From contig OZ007573.1 of assembly GCA_963931925.1 (NCBI GenBank), forward strand, positions 37,108,796 to 37,172,795: a stretch of DNA of 64,000 bases, read 5' to 3'. The position numbers were made by a program, and so were the translations under genes. The notes beneath the pieces are model-generated. The model searched no databases and had not been told where the DNA came from. It worked only from the letters and a program-made list of their open reading frames with translations. The stretch is from Onchidella celtica. Its lineage: Eukaryota > Mollusca > Gastropoda > Systellommatophora > Onchidiidae. Positions 33,634 to 43,800 of the stretch are shown piece after piece. The number at the start of each line of letters is the position of its first letter. The stretch's first letter is position 1.

Positions 33634-35023
33634 ATAGTGGTGGAAGACAGTATAAATGTTAGTAAAGCCACTGTGTTGGCAGCTATAACAAGGAAACAAG
33701 GGAAGTGGATACATTTTCCAAAGCCGCCGGGGGCCAATGCTCAGAAGCAAAAATTCCATGCGATGGCTGGATTTCCATGTGTCATTCATTGGCTGTGTGG
33801 ATGGCACACATATCCCCATCAGGGCTCCACTTGTTGGGGAACACCAGTATGTCAACAGAAAAAATATCCACAGTATCAATATTCAGATCATCTGTGATGC
33901 TGATCTGCGGATACTGAACTGTGTTGTGAAAAATCCAGGTCATTGATATGTAGGGCATAATATAAAATGTATACATGTGTGTGTAACTGTGAGGATGAGT
34001 GTATAAAATGTGCAAGGATGAGATGAATTTTCCAGATTTTTTAGTCTTTAAAATGAGTAAAATGTAAAATGCCATTTGAAAGATTGTTTTTACTACATTA
34101 CTACTGTCACTCGTGAGCAACATTTGTTTTTCGTGTTTCATTTTTTGTTTTTACCCACACATGCATTAGTGGAATAATTGTCTAGCCAAGCCATTCGCCA
34201 AGATTTGATTCATGGTCAATCGAGTCCAAACAATTGTGTGAAAATTACTGACAGAGACTCTGAAACATTCTCTGACCCTTGCTGTAACACGTCATCGCCA
34301 ACTGCAAACACACATTTAGCAACATACACATTGGACAATGCAAGCAACAGTGTCTTTAACAAGAAAAATCCCTTTATAATAATAAAAAAAAAAAAATTAG
34401 GGAATTTGCAGATAATTTCCAGTTCTGATGAAATGCATACGCCCATGAGATTAAAAGCTAGACGAGGGGTTTTGTAATACATTTTTTATTATATATGTAA
34501 ATGTCTTAAAGGTGCCATGTGTGTTTATTCTATATTTGATGTATATTCTAAAGGATCAGCTCATGATGCAAGAATCTTACATGAGTACGCTGTTTGGGGA
34601 GCATTTGAGGGTCAGCCTCTTGCTGGTGTCATCTTAGGTGACTTGGCATACTCTCTCAGGGACTGGCTGTTGACACCAAAAGTGAACCCACTAAATCCAG
34701 GAGAGGTGAACTACAATAATGCATTTCTACCAACGAGGATGACCATTGAGTGGTGCAATGGGGTCCTAAAGAGGAAATTCCACTGTCTTGCAGCAACCAT
34801 GGCCTATCAGCCACATAAAGTATGCTCAATCATTACCCCATGCCTGGTGCTACATAACATGGGCATGGTCTTTGGCACCCCAATGGAAGAGCCCGCCCAG
34901 ATGCCGTCCGCTGATCCCCCGCAATCCCAAGCAGACAACGCTAATGTATCTGCTGCAAACAGACAAATCGCAGGCAGAGCCATGAGGCAGTTATTTGTTC
35001 AAAGATACTTCACACATCAGTAA
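33634..35023 (+). pseudogene. HARBI1-like PIF/Harbinger transposase, two exons, one frameshift
   Basis: Exon a (33634-33938) starts IVVEDSINVSKATVL (helix-turn-helix) and continues to FHAMAGFPCVI, where an extra four bases (ATTC ATT near 33784-33790) break the frame before IGCVDGTHIPIRAP, the first catalytic Asp. It ends KNPG at a GTCATT donor. Exon b (34554-35023) follows ATTCTAAAG and completes G-SAHDARIL, so the 615-base intron is well supported. LGDLAYSLRDWLLTP (second Asp) and MTIEWCNGVLKRKF (catalytic Glu) are intact. The N-terminal exon was not found. The DDE set is complete, so only the 4-base duplication disables the visible part. Confidence 0.8.
33939..34553 (+). other. Intron of the HARBI1-like transposase
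   Basis: Starts GT at 33939 and ends AG at 34553; joining the exons gives KNPG-SAHDARIL without loss of frame. AT-rich, with no recognised insert. Confidence 0.75.
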
Positions 35024-35398
35024 GTTGAAAGTACCATCATTTCACCATTACTGCATTAGAATTATATTGCAAAGTGAAGAAAATTATGAATATTGTATTC
35101 CAATACTTTTATGATGATTGAAAATTTAATCACTGAAGTATAAATATTAATTAATAATTTTACTATGGTGAAATGCTATTAGATATTTGATTTTTATCAT
35201 AAAAATTTGAAAGTGGGCACAAGGACAAGTCAACATACAAAGATCAGTGCCTTCCCACCTGATTAGTCCGTAATCCCCACAAGGGTAATCACTAGCACCA
35301 CACTTACAATATGATAATGACAAAGACAGCAACTTCCATTTGATTAGAACATTAATTTACTCACGTGACATTTTCTCTATTAATTTACATACTCATTC
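35024..35398. other. Spacer to the gypsy element
   Basis: AT-rich, no gene. Ends with the target duplication CATTC (35394-35398). Confidence 0.6.
35394..35398. repeat. Target site duplication CATTC, left
   Basis: CATTC precedes the left LTR and is repeated at 42593-42597 after the right LTR. Confidence 0.9.
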
Positions 35399-36585
35399 TG
35401 TCACAAATCCCAGACTGGGAGATGTAATAAGTTATGACAGGACAACAATCACGAACAAACAAGTTAACACTTAACAGAACAATCCATCAGACTCACACAT
35501 TTATTAAACATAATTATACATATAATAGCGCAATTACATATATTATATTATTGAATGACTGCCGTACAACGGCCTTATTCTCACACACACGCTCCCTCGG
35601 ATCCACAATCCGGTAGTTACTCCTAAAGGCACTTCGGCCTCAGCCTCTCCCCTCAGGGTCTTAATAGTACATTAATAAGTTACTGGCACCGCAGTCTCTC
35701 AATATCCCCTTCCTACTGTCATACACCTTAACACTCCCCTAGCACCTCCGCAGGGCAATAACACATTATTATTTCCATAGCCATCAACATGGCAACAACA
35801 TAGTATCAGTTCACTAGCCTATCAACATGGCAACAATATAGTCTCTCATTCACTCTCATATCTACGTCCCTGTCCGTGGCCTGACTGCCACGACTTTATG
35901 TGCCTCTACTGTCCTGCACTGACAGCCTCACTTCTGGCCTCTGTGTGGCCTCCGGCCCTATGCTGGCCTATCCCCTGTGCTCATCGAGGTGGCTCTGCGG
36001 CCCGTCCCCGACACCTACAAGAATAACATTACATTGGTATAATACCCTACCATTTCTATTCACTCCACCTCTCCTTACAACCCATGAAACGTACACACAC
36101 TAGTTCACCTTTCACTCACCACACATCTTACGGTAACACACTTCCAGCGGAGTACACACTACTCACTCGCGCTACAAATCCATGAACTCACTTTCATCTA
36201 TCGCTCATGGCGCACATTGCTATATCCAATATCACGGACTTCCACATTCCTCACATATACTTATTCACATCATGGTAATAGACGAATATAATATAATACA
36301 TCAATCATAATAATCAATCAACATTCTACATACCAGTCATAACTGGAAAGACTCTCACTAGTCTTCTCGACTGCTTCCCCTTTATGTCCGCCCGATGGGC
36401 TTTTATTCACACGTCCGATCCCTAGGACCTAACTTGCAGTGATAGTTATACAGCGCTTTCGCCTCCTTCAGACCCCGCCCCACTACTACTCACAACAGCA
36501 CGCTTAACTTGCTGTCTACTGTGAGTCCTTACTCTACACCCGCTCTGTAGCAATCCCCTTAATTGCACTCACTCCACTCGTGACA
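35399..36585 (-). repeat. 3' LTR of the gypsy element
   Basis: Downstream LTR with respect to the minus-strand genes. Starts TGTCACAAATCCCAGAC (plus strand) and ends CACTCGTGACA. The start holds a small inverted repeat, ATCCCAGACTGGGAG. The same family gives the solo LTRs at 10966 and 13099. Confidence 0.92.
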
Positions 36586-36606
36586 TCATCCCCCACCCCA
36601 AAAAAA
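36586..36606 (-). promoter_or_regulatory. Polypurine tract
   Basis: On the minus strand, TTTTTTGGGGTGGGGGATGA lies directly before the 3' LTR. A purine-rich tract here primes plus-strand DNA synthesis in LTR retrotransposons. Confidence 0.7.
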
Positions 36607-36943
36607 TTAATGCAATTAATTTCAAATCGCATCAAGATGACTGTCAACGAGTGAGCGCGAGCAATACCTACACTAGAAGAATGACCTAGCAGTTCCCCTA
36701 GCATGTAAAATACCGAAATCAGGGGAAAATATGGGGATCAATATGGTCTGAAATATGCATATATGTGTCACCTCATGAATAGCTAACTAAACACAATATC
36801 TAATACAGAATCAAAAACCATTCAACCTATCAACCATTCTTCATATCATATATTTTATAATGTCAATATTTTAAAGTCGACTCATTCACACAGATCCTGT
36901 CAATGTTCCTGTCCTCCGATGTATAAGCTCCTGAAATCTTCCC

Positions 36944-37856
36944 CTAGGCTCGACTAAGGTAGTCGGCGATATGATTGCTGGTTCCTGGAATTGGTTGAAT
37001 AACGAAGGTGTACGGCTGTAAAGCCAATGCCCATCTAGACAAGCGTGGGCTGGACGAACGATTCTTCGACAAAAATGTCAGTGGCTTGTGGTCCGTCTGG
37101 ATACAAAATTCTCGTCCCATGAGATAACGTCCTAGTTTCTGGACGGACCAGACAATGGCAAGACACTCACGCTCTATCACAGAATACTTTCTTTCTCTCT
37201 GCAATAACTTCCTACTGACATAACATACAGGATGGAGACATTCGTTCTTCTCCTGTAGAAGACAAGCGCCGACACCAGAGTCCGACGCATCCGTTCTGAG
37301 GATAAAATTAGATCGAAAATCGGGTAATATCAGAATGGGTGACGATGATAACGCTGTCACCAAATTATCAAATGCTGTCTGACATTCAGACGTCCACTGG
37401 ACCTTATCGGGTTGTCCCTTCTTAGTAAGGTCAGTAAGAGAAGATGACAAGGAGGAAAAATTTGGAATGAACTTTCTGTAATAATTTAAAATTCCCACTA
37501 AGCTTCTGACTTGTTTCTTTGTTTTAGGGATTTGCAACCCTACTAACTTGTCAATTTTTGTTTCTTCAGGTCTCTGAACACCTCTAACCACAATATGTCC
37601 TAAGAATACTATCTCAGGACATGCCAAATCCATCTTTGCGGGTTTAGCAGTTAACCCCAAAATGACGTAATCGTTGAAAAATTACTGTTCGTGTCTGAAT
37701 ATGATCAGACCATGTCGACGCATGGCATGCTATATCATCAAAGAATGACACGACATTAGGTATGTCCTTCAACACCCTAACGAGAATACAGATACTCTGG
37801 TCTCTCATGAAACCTCTGCAGCATATTAACATGGAAAACCTTACTCGTTCCATCAA
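36944..37856 (-). pseudogene. Gypsy pol, end of reverse transcriptase plus RNase H, frameshifted
   Basis: The first frame (37856-37644) keeps only the tail of the RT palm: NVVSFFDDIACHASTWSDH contains the F-DD catalytic motif. A one-base frame change near 37655 leads into LTAKPAKMDL and FLGHIVVRGVQRPEETK, then YYRKFIPNFSSLSSSLTDL (thumb) and an RNase H domain with LRTDASDSGVGACL, ERECLAIVWSVQKL and TDHKPLTFL. It ends IADYLSRA at 36944. RT motifs before the DD box are absent. No integrase follows, confirming that integrase lies upstream in this element. Confidence 0.85.
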
Positions 37857-40476
37857 TGTGGATAGCGTAATCTACCCTTGAAACAACTCGCTCAATAACA
37901 TAAGGACCTTTCCATGTCATCAATAACTTATTATGGTCCGTAGGTAACAACAACAGAACCTTGTCTCCTGGCTTAAAAATTCTCGGTTTCGAACCTCTAT
38001 CTTTATAGTCTTTTGCTCTTTTCGAAGCGATACTAGAAGCTTCTTCTGCTATAGTGCGCGCTGAAGATAATCTTTCTCTTAAATCAACAAGGTCTATCGA
38101 AACCTTTTTAAACGGTTCCGAAACCGTGGGGATCTTTTGAAGAGGAGCCTGGGGTGTACGACCCTTATGCGTCGTCTTTTGGCACGCACTGCACGTCTTA
38201 CAATATAGCCGTACATCTCTGTATACTGACGGCCAATAAAAATCTTTCAGAACCCTTTGCTTGGTTCCCGCACTTCCCATATGACCCGCTAATGGGACAT
38301 CATGGGCCAGACGCAATACTGTAGTAATCAACGATCGTGGCACGACGACCTGCTTTTGAACGGAAGCCACTGTGACGTACATACGGAACAGAATGCCCCC
38401 CTGGACAAAAAAAGAAGATGACCCGTTCTTATATCTCCTCGTTTTCTCGGTTCGCGCTTCCCCAAAACATGGGTTTAATGATGGGTCCTCCCCTTGTAAT
38501 CTCGCCAAGCGCTCTGGCGTGATATCTAGGTTGACCGCTGGCGTAGCCAAAGGTCTAATCTTATCTTTATCGGCTACCCGTCGGCGTGTTTCGATCGCGG
38601 CGCAAAAGTCAATACCTTTTGATTGCGACCATGCTTGCACGTTCTCATCGGAAGGGGAACCTACCCGCGATACATTCCCAATGATGAGCTGGGCGCCTGG
38701 AAAACAACCAACGACTGCTTCGACTTCCCCGCTAAGGAAAGGTGTATCTATCATTATTTTTGCCATGGGTAATTTCTCAATGGCCCCCGAAAATTGGATG
38801 CACGGGACAGTCTCACCTGTAAGCTGTGAATCCCGAATGCAGTCTCTATGCACTCCCACAACGGTAGATCCTGTATCTCGTAAAACCGAGACCGGTTCGT
38901 CCCCAACAAACCCCGGATAAACCCTAAGACCACCTCCTGTATGACATGAATTTATAACGGGGATCTTTCTCCCACAAGGTAAAACACCGGAAGATAATAA
39001 CTTCTCACAACTGGGACACTTAGAATACTGTCCGCCTCCGTTGTCCGATGTAACACACGCAGCCGCATGATGAAATTTATTTGGGGAGCATGGACTGGAG
39101 CTACTGTCCACGTTCGCCGCTATCCTACCTGCAGGGCAGTTCACGCTGATGTGATCCGCTCTACCGCAGTTCCAACACTTCGCGGCCCTACACTCGCGTG
39201 AAAAGTGACCCACGCGTCCGCAAGTCCAACACTCCGCTCCCTGTGCTGCTCTAGGCCTGGGTCCCCGTGACCCATCGCGACCGGAACTAGAGTCCCTATG
39301 CCGTCGGTCATCGGCAAAGGTCACAATTCGCCCCCGGCCATTACCGCGACCTAGCCCTCCTGCTCGGTCAAACTTACCGGATCCATATGCCGGTGATTGG
39401 TGATAGCCCCTACGCTGCCCCTGGGCTTGCCCGCTATAGGCACCACGCTGACGCGACCTGTCCCCAAGTCCTGCCGGCGACCCCTCGACAACGGCGACGT
39501 ACCCAGCATCTTGGACGTACGCCCTGGCGACTGGTTTGGACGGATGCGCCGTACGGTATGCCTCCGCCAACTTAGACGCCTCCTGCACCGTCGCGGGTTC
39601 GTTCTCTTTCAGGAAAGCCACCAGATCTTTGTGGCACGACGCGTACAGCTGGTCACGGATCATTAAGTCTTTCAGTTTAGCGAAATCCGTGCCCACATGC
39701 GCCAGGTCTACCCAGTTCGCGAAATACTCCGTTAGTCTCGCGACGAAGGCAGCAAAGTCCTCCCCGGTGTCTGCACGTGCTCGCCTAAACTGCTCCCGGA
39801 AATATTCCTCGGTACGCGCAAATCGGCGAAGCAGCAAAGCCTTCAGCTTATCGTAGTCTTGGACGTCTTCGCGCTGTAGCTCTTTAAAGTAGGTTAACGC
39901 TCGCCCCTGCAATAGCGATGCCAGGTACGTGGCCCATAATTCCTTATTTTCCCCCCATTGCAATTGTGCGTTCAGCTCGAACCTGTAAAGGAAGGCGTCT
40001 ATGTCGTCCTTCCGGTCGTCGAACGTAGGGAGCTTAATCCTAACGCCACCTTTATTGTGTACCTGCCGCTCAACTGTTTCTGTTGGTGCATTCTTTTTGA
40101 TTTCCAACTCGGCGATCTTCACTTGCGCCTCTATCTCCTTTAACCTTATCTCCCTTTCCTGCTCCCTATCCTGTCTCTCCTGTCGCTGAGCTTCTAACTC
40201 CTTTAACTTAAACTCCCTTTCCTGTTGCTGAGCCTCTAACTCCTTCAACTTAAACTCTCTTTCCTCTTCCTTATCCTTAGCCTCTCTCTCCTGTTGCTGA
40301 GCCTTAGCCTCTCTTTCCTCTTCTCTCTGTCGCTCTTGAGCCTCTTTTTCTCGCTCTCTATCCTTAGCACGCTCATCGCGCAAATCCGCCTGCTGTTCTT
40401 TAATCCAGCCGCGTAGCTCCTCTCCCTCCAGGCCAAGTTCCTTACCCAACTTCATTAGTTGTTGGAGTTCCGCCAT
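37777..40476 (-). CDS. Gypsy Gag-protease-integrase remnant polyprotein, 899 codons
   Basis: Residues 1-150 are a charged coiled coil (REREKEAQERQREEEREAK). Residues about 170-330 are a Gag capsid-like region (PTFDDRKDDIDAFLYRFE). Two CCHC zinc knuckles lie at about 415-450 (CWTCGRVGHFSREC, CWNCGRADHISVNC). The protease motif LRDTGSTVVGV is near residue 532. The integrase zinc finger follows (LAHDVPLAGHMG...CKTCSACQ, about 722-760). At FKKVSIDLVD, about residue 793, the frame jumps to the integrase C-terminal side (IASKRAKDYKDR, then WKGPYVIERVVSRVDYAI, a GPY module), so the DDE core is deleted in frame. The deletion keeps Gag and protease intact, and ATG 40476 is the first in-frame start. 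Confidence 0.88.
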   Translation of the reverse strand: MAELQQLMKLGKELGLEGEELRGWIKEQQADLRDERAKDREREKEAQERQREEEREAKAQQQEREAKDKEEEREFKLKELEAQQQEREFKLKELEAQRQERQDREQEREIRLKEIEAQVKIAELEIKKNAPTETVERQVHNKGGVRIKLPTFDDRKDDIDAFLYRFELNAQLQWGENKELWATYLASLLQGRALTYFKELQREDVQDYDKLKALLLRRFARTEEYFREQFRRARADTGEDFAAFVARLTEYFANWVDLAHVGTDFAKLKDLMIRDQLYASCHKDLVAFLKENEPATVQEASKLAEAYRTAHPSKPVARAYVQDAGYVAVVEGSPAGLGDRSRQRGAYSGQAQGQRRGYHQSPAYGSGKFDRAGGLGRGNGRGRIVTFADDRRHRDSSSGRDGSRGPRPRAAQGAECWTCGRVGHFSRECRAAKCWNCGRADHISVNCPAGRIAANVDSSSSPCSPNKFHHAAACVTSDNGGGQYSKCPSCEKLLSSGVLPCGRKIPVINSCHTGGGLRVYPGFVGDEPVSVLRDTGSTVVGVHRDCIRDSQLTGETVPCIQFSGAIEKLPMAKIMIDTPFLSGEVEAVVGCFPGAQLIIGNVSRVGSPSDENVQAWSQSKGIDFCAAIETRRRVADKDKIRPLATPAVNLDITPERLARLQGEDPSLNPCFGEARTEKTRRYKNGSSSFFVQGGILFRMYVTVASVQKQVVVPRSLITTVLRLAHDVPLAGHMGSAGTKQRVLKDFYWPSVYRDVRLYCKTCSACQKTTHKGRTPQAPLQKIPTVSEPFKKVSIDLVDLRERLSSARTIAEEASSIASKRAKDYKDRGSKPRIFKPGDKVLLLLPTDHNKLLMTWKGPYVIERVVSRVDYAIHIDGTSKVFHVNMLQRFHERPEYLYSR

Positions 40477-41391
40477 TTCACAGATTTATGGTTATGGTAT
40501 GTATTTAAAAAAACGGCTAACCTGTCGGTATGATAACTAACGACACGACCAGAGACCTGAGATCACACCAGATATAACAATACCCAATTCAGAATACAAT
40601 TCAGAAATTTACCTTTACAGCAAAACTAATTCTACATCTACAAAATGCATGCACTATTAATTATAAAAGAAAATAGAAACGACAAGAATGAAGAAATACA
40701 GTAGAAGGACCACAAGTACGTCAAGGACAACGAACCAGACTAGGACAAAGCTTCTACAAAAAAAAACTATAATGGAAAAAAAAATGCAACCTACTACGCC
40801 GATTACACAACAAGGTACGAACAAGAACAGAGTCTGAAAAAAAAGAACGTATCTACAGAAAGGTAGAAGAGGGACAAGAGAACGTCTTCCTAAAACAACG
40901 AGGAAGATAGAACGCTACAATCTAAACAAAAATACAGGTCCCTACAGAACTGGTCACCGTGATGAACGAAGTTCCAAAGTTTACCACACCTTTTTAAAAG
41001 GATAAACTAAGTTCAACACAGCAAACCCGCGCCACCGCCCGTATAACCTATAACGACAACAAAAACAGCAAAAACAGGGAAAAAGACAGATTAAAGGAAC
41101 AGCCCACAATCCAGGGCACAAAACTTTGACTTTCACTTAACTTTCAAAATTTTGAGTAAAACTCCTCCCTTTAATCGGAGCTCTGGCTGCTCGTCTCCTC
41201 AGGCTGCACGCACACACTCTGGAAAGTTTAAATACAAATTAATACCTACTCATAGCAATACATGCATCAATATACATTCATTATTATACATAAATCCTAT
41301 CATGAAATGTCCATTCATCCAACGGACAAGACAGCACAATTACCTACTAACTAACTACAACTAAATATTACGAAAATGGACGAGTCACAAT
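40477..41391 (-). promoter_or_regulatory. Gypsy 5' leader between primer site and Gag
   Basis: About 915 bases of A-rich (plus strand) untranslated leader; no gene seen. In LTR elements this segment normally carries packaging signals. Nothing specific can be recognised here. Confidence 0.5.
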
Positions 41392-41404
41392 GGACGAGCC
41401 CCCA
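41392..41404 (-). promoter_or_regulatory. Primer binding site, tRNA-Pro type
   Basis: On the minus strand, TGGGGGCTCGTCC lies one base inside the 5' LTR. It matches the start of the well-known primer site complementary to the 3' end of tRNA-Pro. Confidence 0.8.
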
Positions 41405-41405
41405 A

Positions 41406-42592
41406 TGTCACAAATCCCAGACTGGGAGATGTAATAAGTTATGACAGGACAACAATCACGAACAAACAAGTTAACACTTAACAGAACAATCCATCAGACT
41501 CACACATTTATTAAACATAATTATACATATAATAGCGCAATTACATATATTATATTATTGAATGACTGCCGTACAACGGCCTTATTCTCACACACACGCT
41601 CCCTCGGATCCACAATCCGGTAGTTACTCCTAAAGGCACTTCGGCCTCAGCCTCTCCCCTCAGGGTCTTAATAGTACATTAATAAGTTACTGGCACCGCA
41701 GTCTCTCAATATCCCCTTCCTACTGTCATACACCTTAACACTCCCCTAGCACCTCCGCAGGGCAATAACACATTATTATTTCCATAGCCATCAACATGGC
41801 AACAACATAGTATCAGTTCACTAGCCTATCAACATGGCAACAATATAGTCTCTCATTCACTCTCATATCTACGTCCCTGTCCGTGGCCTGACTGCCACGA
41901 CTTTATGTGCCTCTACTGTCCTGCACTGACAGCCTCACTTCTGGCCTCTGTGTGGCCTCCGGCCCTATGCTGGCCTATCCCCTGTGCTCATCGAGGTGGC
42001 TCTGCGGCCCGTCCCCGACACCTACAAGAATAACATTACATTGGTATAATACCCTACCATTTCTATTCACTCCACCTCTCCTTACAACCCATGAAACGTA
42101 CACACACTAGTTCACCTTTCACTCACCACACATCTTACGGTAACACACTTCCAGCGGAGTACACACTACTCACTCGCGCTACAAATCCATGAACTCACTT
42201 TCATCTATCGCTCATGGCGCACATTGCTATATCCAATATCACGGACTTCCACATTCCTCACATATACTTATTCACATCATGGTAATAGACGAATATAATA
42301 TAATACATCAATCATAATAATCAATCAACATTCTACATACCAGTCATAACTGGAAAGACTCTCACTAGTCTTCTCGACTGCTTCCCCTTTATGTCCGCCC
42401 GATGGGCTTTTATTCACACGTCCGATCCCTAGGACCTAACTTGCAGTGATAGTTATACAGCGCTTTCGCCTCCTTCAGACCCCGCCCCACTACTACTCAC
42501 AACAGCACGCTTAACTTGCTGTCTACTGTGAGTCCTTACTCTACACCCGCTCTGTAGCAATCCCCTTAATTGCACTCACTCCACTCGTGACA
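41406..42592 (-). repeat. 5' LTR of the gypsy element
   Basis: Upstream LTR for the minus-strand genes, same length and, by eye, same sequence as 35399-36585; open frames inside both LTRs translate identically. Followed by the duplication CATTC at 42593-42597. Confidence 0.92.
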
Positions 42593-42597
42593 CATTC

Positions 42598-42985
42598 ATA
42601 CCTTTGTTTTCTGAATTCCACCAACTCTATGTTAGCTATTCGGTAATGCTGGTAGAGAGTGTCCACAGGCAGGTCCTCAAAGGATTCCTGTCCCGTAATC
42701 ACATTTAGAACTTTATTTTACTCCTGTAACCTTTTCTCTATTAATTTCATTCTAATTCACATTTCCTTTTTTTAATTTCCACCAACTCTATACTGTTAAG
42801 TTAAATATTGTTTGTAGACAGTGTCCACAGGCAGACCCTCATGGGACGGTTTTCTCTTCTTGCTAGATGAGGGAGTTGGTGATTGCTCCGGCACCATAAC
42901 TGGCAGAATAGTTGTGATCACACCACTATCAGTGCTGACTTGAGGATGACAGCCGCTGCTGCTAGCCTCTCCAGGAGTCACGATA
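42598..42985 (-). pseudogene. Duplicated exon of a Myb/SANT-type regulatory protein, decayed
   Basis: Two related segments, about 42600-42690 and 42775-42850, share CACCAACTCTAT and GTGTCCACAGGCAG on the plus strand. On the minus strand they read SFEDLPVDTLYQHY...IELVEFRKQR and HEGLPVDTVYKQYL. The first ends at a GTATGA donor. The frame upstream (42981-42796) is Ser/Pro-rich with SSSKKRKPS, as in C-terminal parts of Myb/SANT-like partners of Harbinger transposases. The gypsy element lies immediately beside it and may have cut it. Confidence 0.4.
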
Positions 42986-43014
42986 GTATTGGCTGCAGAT
43001 AAACAGGAAATGGT

Positions 43015-43330
43015 TCAATCTTTTCTTTTTTTATCTGCGTCAGCACCTCTGACATGAAGAAAGGTATGGTATATTGATTCAATTATCTTGCGTGGCATGG
43101 TCTGGCTGTACCAGGGCGTATACAAATCAAGGTCCTGGATCCAGTAGCTGGTGATGCTGTACCTTTGATTCAGACCCATTGCCAGCAGTGTGGCAAGGAA
43201 ACGTAGAAATTCATCCCTCATCACAGTTGGTGAATACAGAGTATTGCTTTGGTGAACTATTCTTCTGGCAGAGTTGAACTGCCTGGGTATTTATGCATTG
43301 CAGCAGATCATTCATTATGTTGGCAGTGAG
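43015..43330 (-). pseudogene. piggyBac transposase N-terminal fragment
   Basis: The minus-strand frame 43224-43015 reads MRDEFLRFLATLLAMGL, then YSITSYWIQDLDLYTPWYSQ, matching EFLKFLAAVTNMGI and YTPFYHQM in the copy at 31705. A preceding frame (to about 43330) adds NIMNDLLQCINTQAV. The frame ends in KKRKD before any catalytic residue, and the rest of the gene is absent. Confidence 0.7.
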
Positions 43331-43617
43331 GAAAACAAACAGGCAGTTTTTGGCTGAATCTAAATTCTGTAGCTCAGTGGCCGGTTCCATGAAAAGAGCC
43401 CAGCCCATGGGACAGAACTTGGTGCCTAAATGGTCTGGGTGCGCCCAACTGGGCGGGTACTTGCTGTAACCCACGGGCACATTTCATGAAATGTACCCAC
43501 GTTTGTGCCCATGAGGGCGCATGCCCAGCTGGCCGCTACACACTTATTTTGAGAAGTTGACGTCATTCCGTAGTTTTTGTATTCTGCGGGTTATCAAGAG
43601 TGGTTGTTCCTGACTGG

Positions 43618-43800
43618 ATGTCTATGTTCAGTTCAGTTATTTCAACAATTGCAACTCCACAAAAGGAGAATTTTTCCCACAGTCAAATTCTTTGCCTAAT
43701 TGAAGAATTTGCTCTCCATAAGGCCACACGACAGTCGCGATTGAAGTACACCGTGACAAATAAAACGAAACAAACCATTTGGTTTGAGAAAACTAGAAAG
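43618..43800 (+). CDS. First exon of a Myb/SANT-like DNA-binding protein
   Basis: ATG at 43618 opens MSMFSSVISTIATPQKENFSHSQILCLIEEF; the F---QILCLIEE pattern followed by TVTNKTKQTIW matches the first two helices of the Myb/SANT-like domain found in Harbinger-associated and domesticated NAIF1-type proteins. A perfect GTAAGT donor follows at 43801, in phase 0. Later exons were not found downstream, where sequence to 45400 looks non-coding, so this is a partial gene or the remnant of an element. Upstream, a GC-rich stretch with GTGGGTTAC/GTACCCAC inverted motifs (43440-43500) could be a promoter. Confidence 0.5.

Larger units (their letters stand above)
35399..42592 (-). mobile_element. Ty3/gypsy LTR retrotransposon, Gmr1-like order, 7.2 kb, internally deleted
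   Basis: Two LTRs of exactly 1187 bp (35399-36585, 41406-42592), identical wherever I compared them, flank a minus-strand interior; the 5-bp duplication is CATTC. The minus-strand order is 5' LTR, tRNA-Pro-type primer site (41404-41392), Gag with two zinc knuckles, protease, integrase remnants, RT, RNase H, purine tract, 3' LTR. Integrase upstream of RT is the copia-like order described for Gmr1-type gypsy elements. Most of the integrase core and of the RT fingers/palm is missing. Identical LTRs imply a young insertion, so either it was mobilised in trans already deleted or the deletions are very recent. Confidence 0.92.

Noticed and set aside
38372..38920. 182-codon plus-strand frame
   Set aside because: Antisense shadow of the gypsy Gag-protease-integrase ORF.
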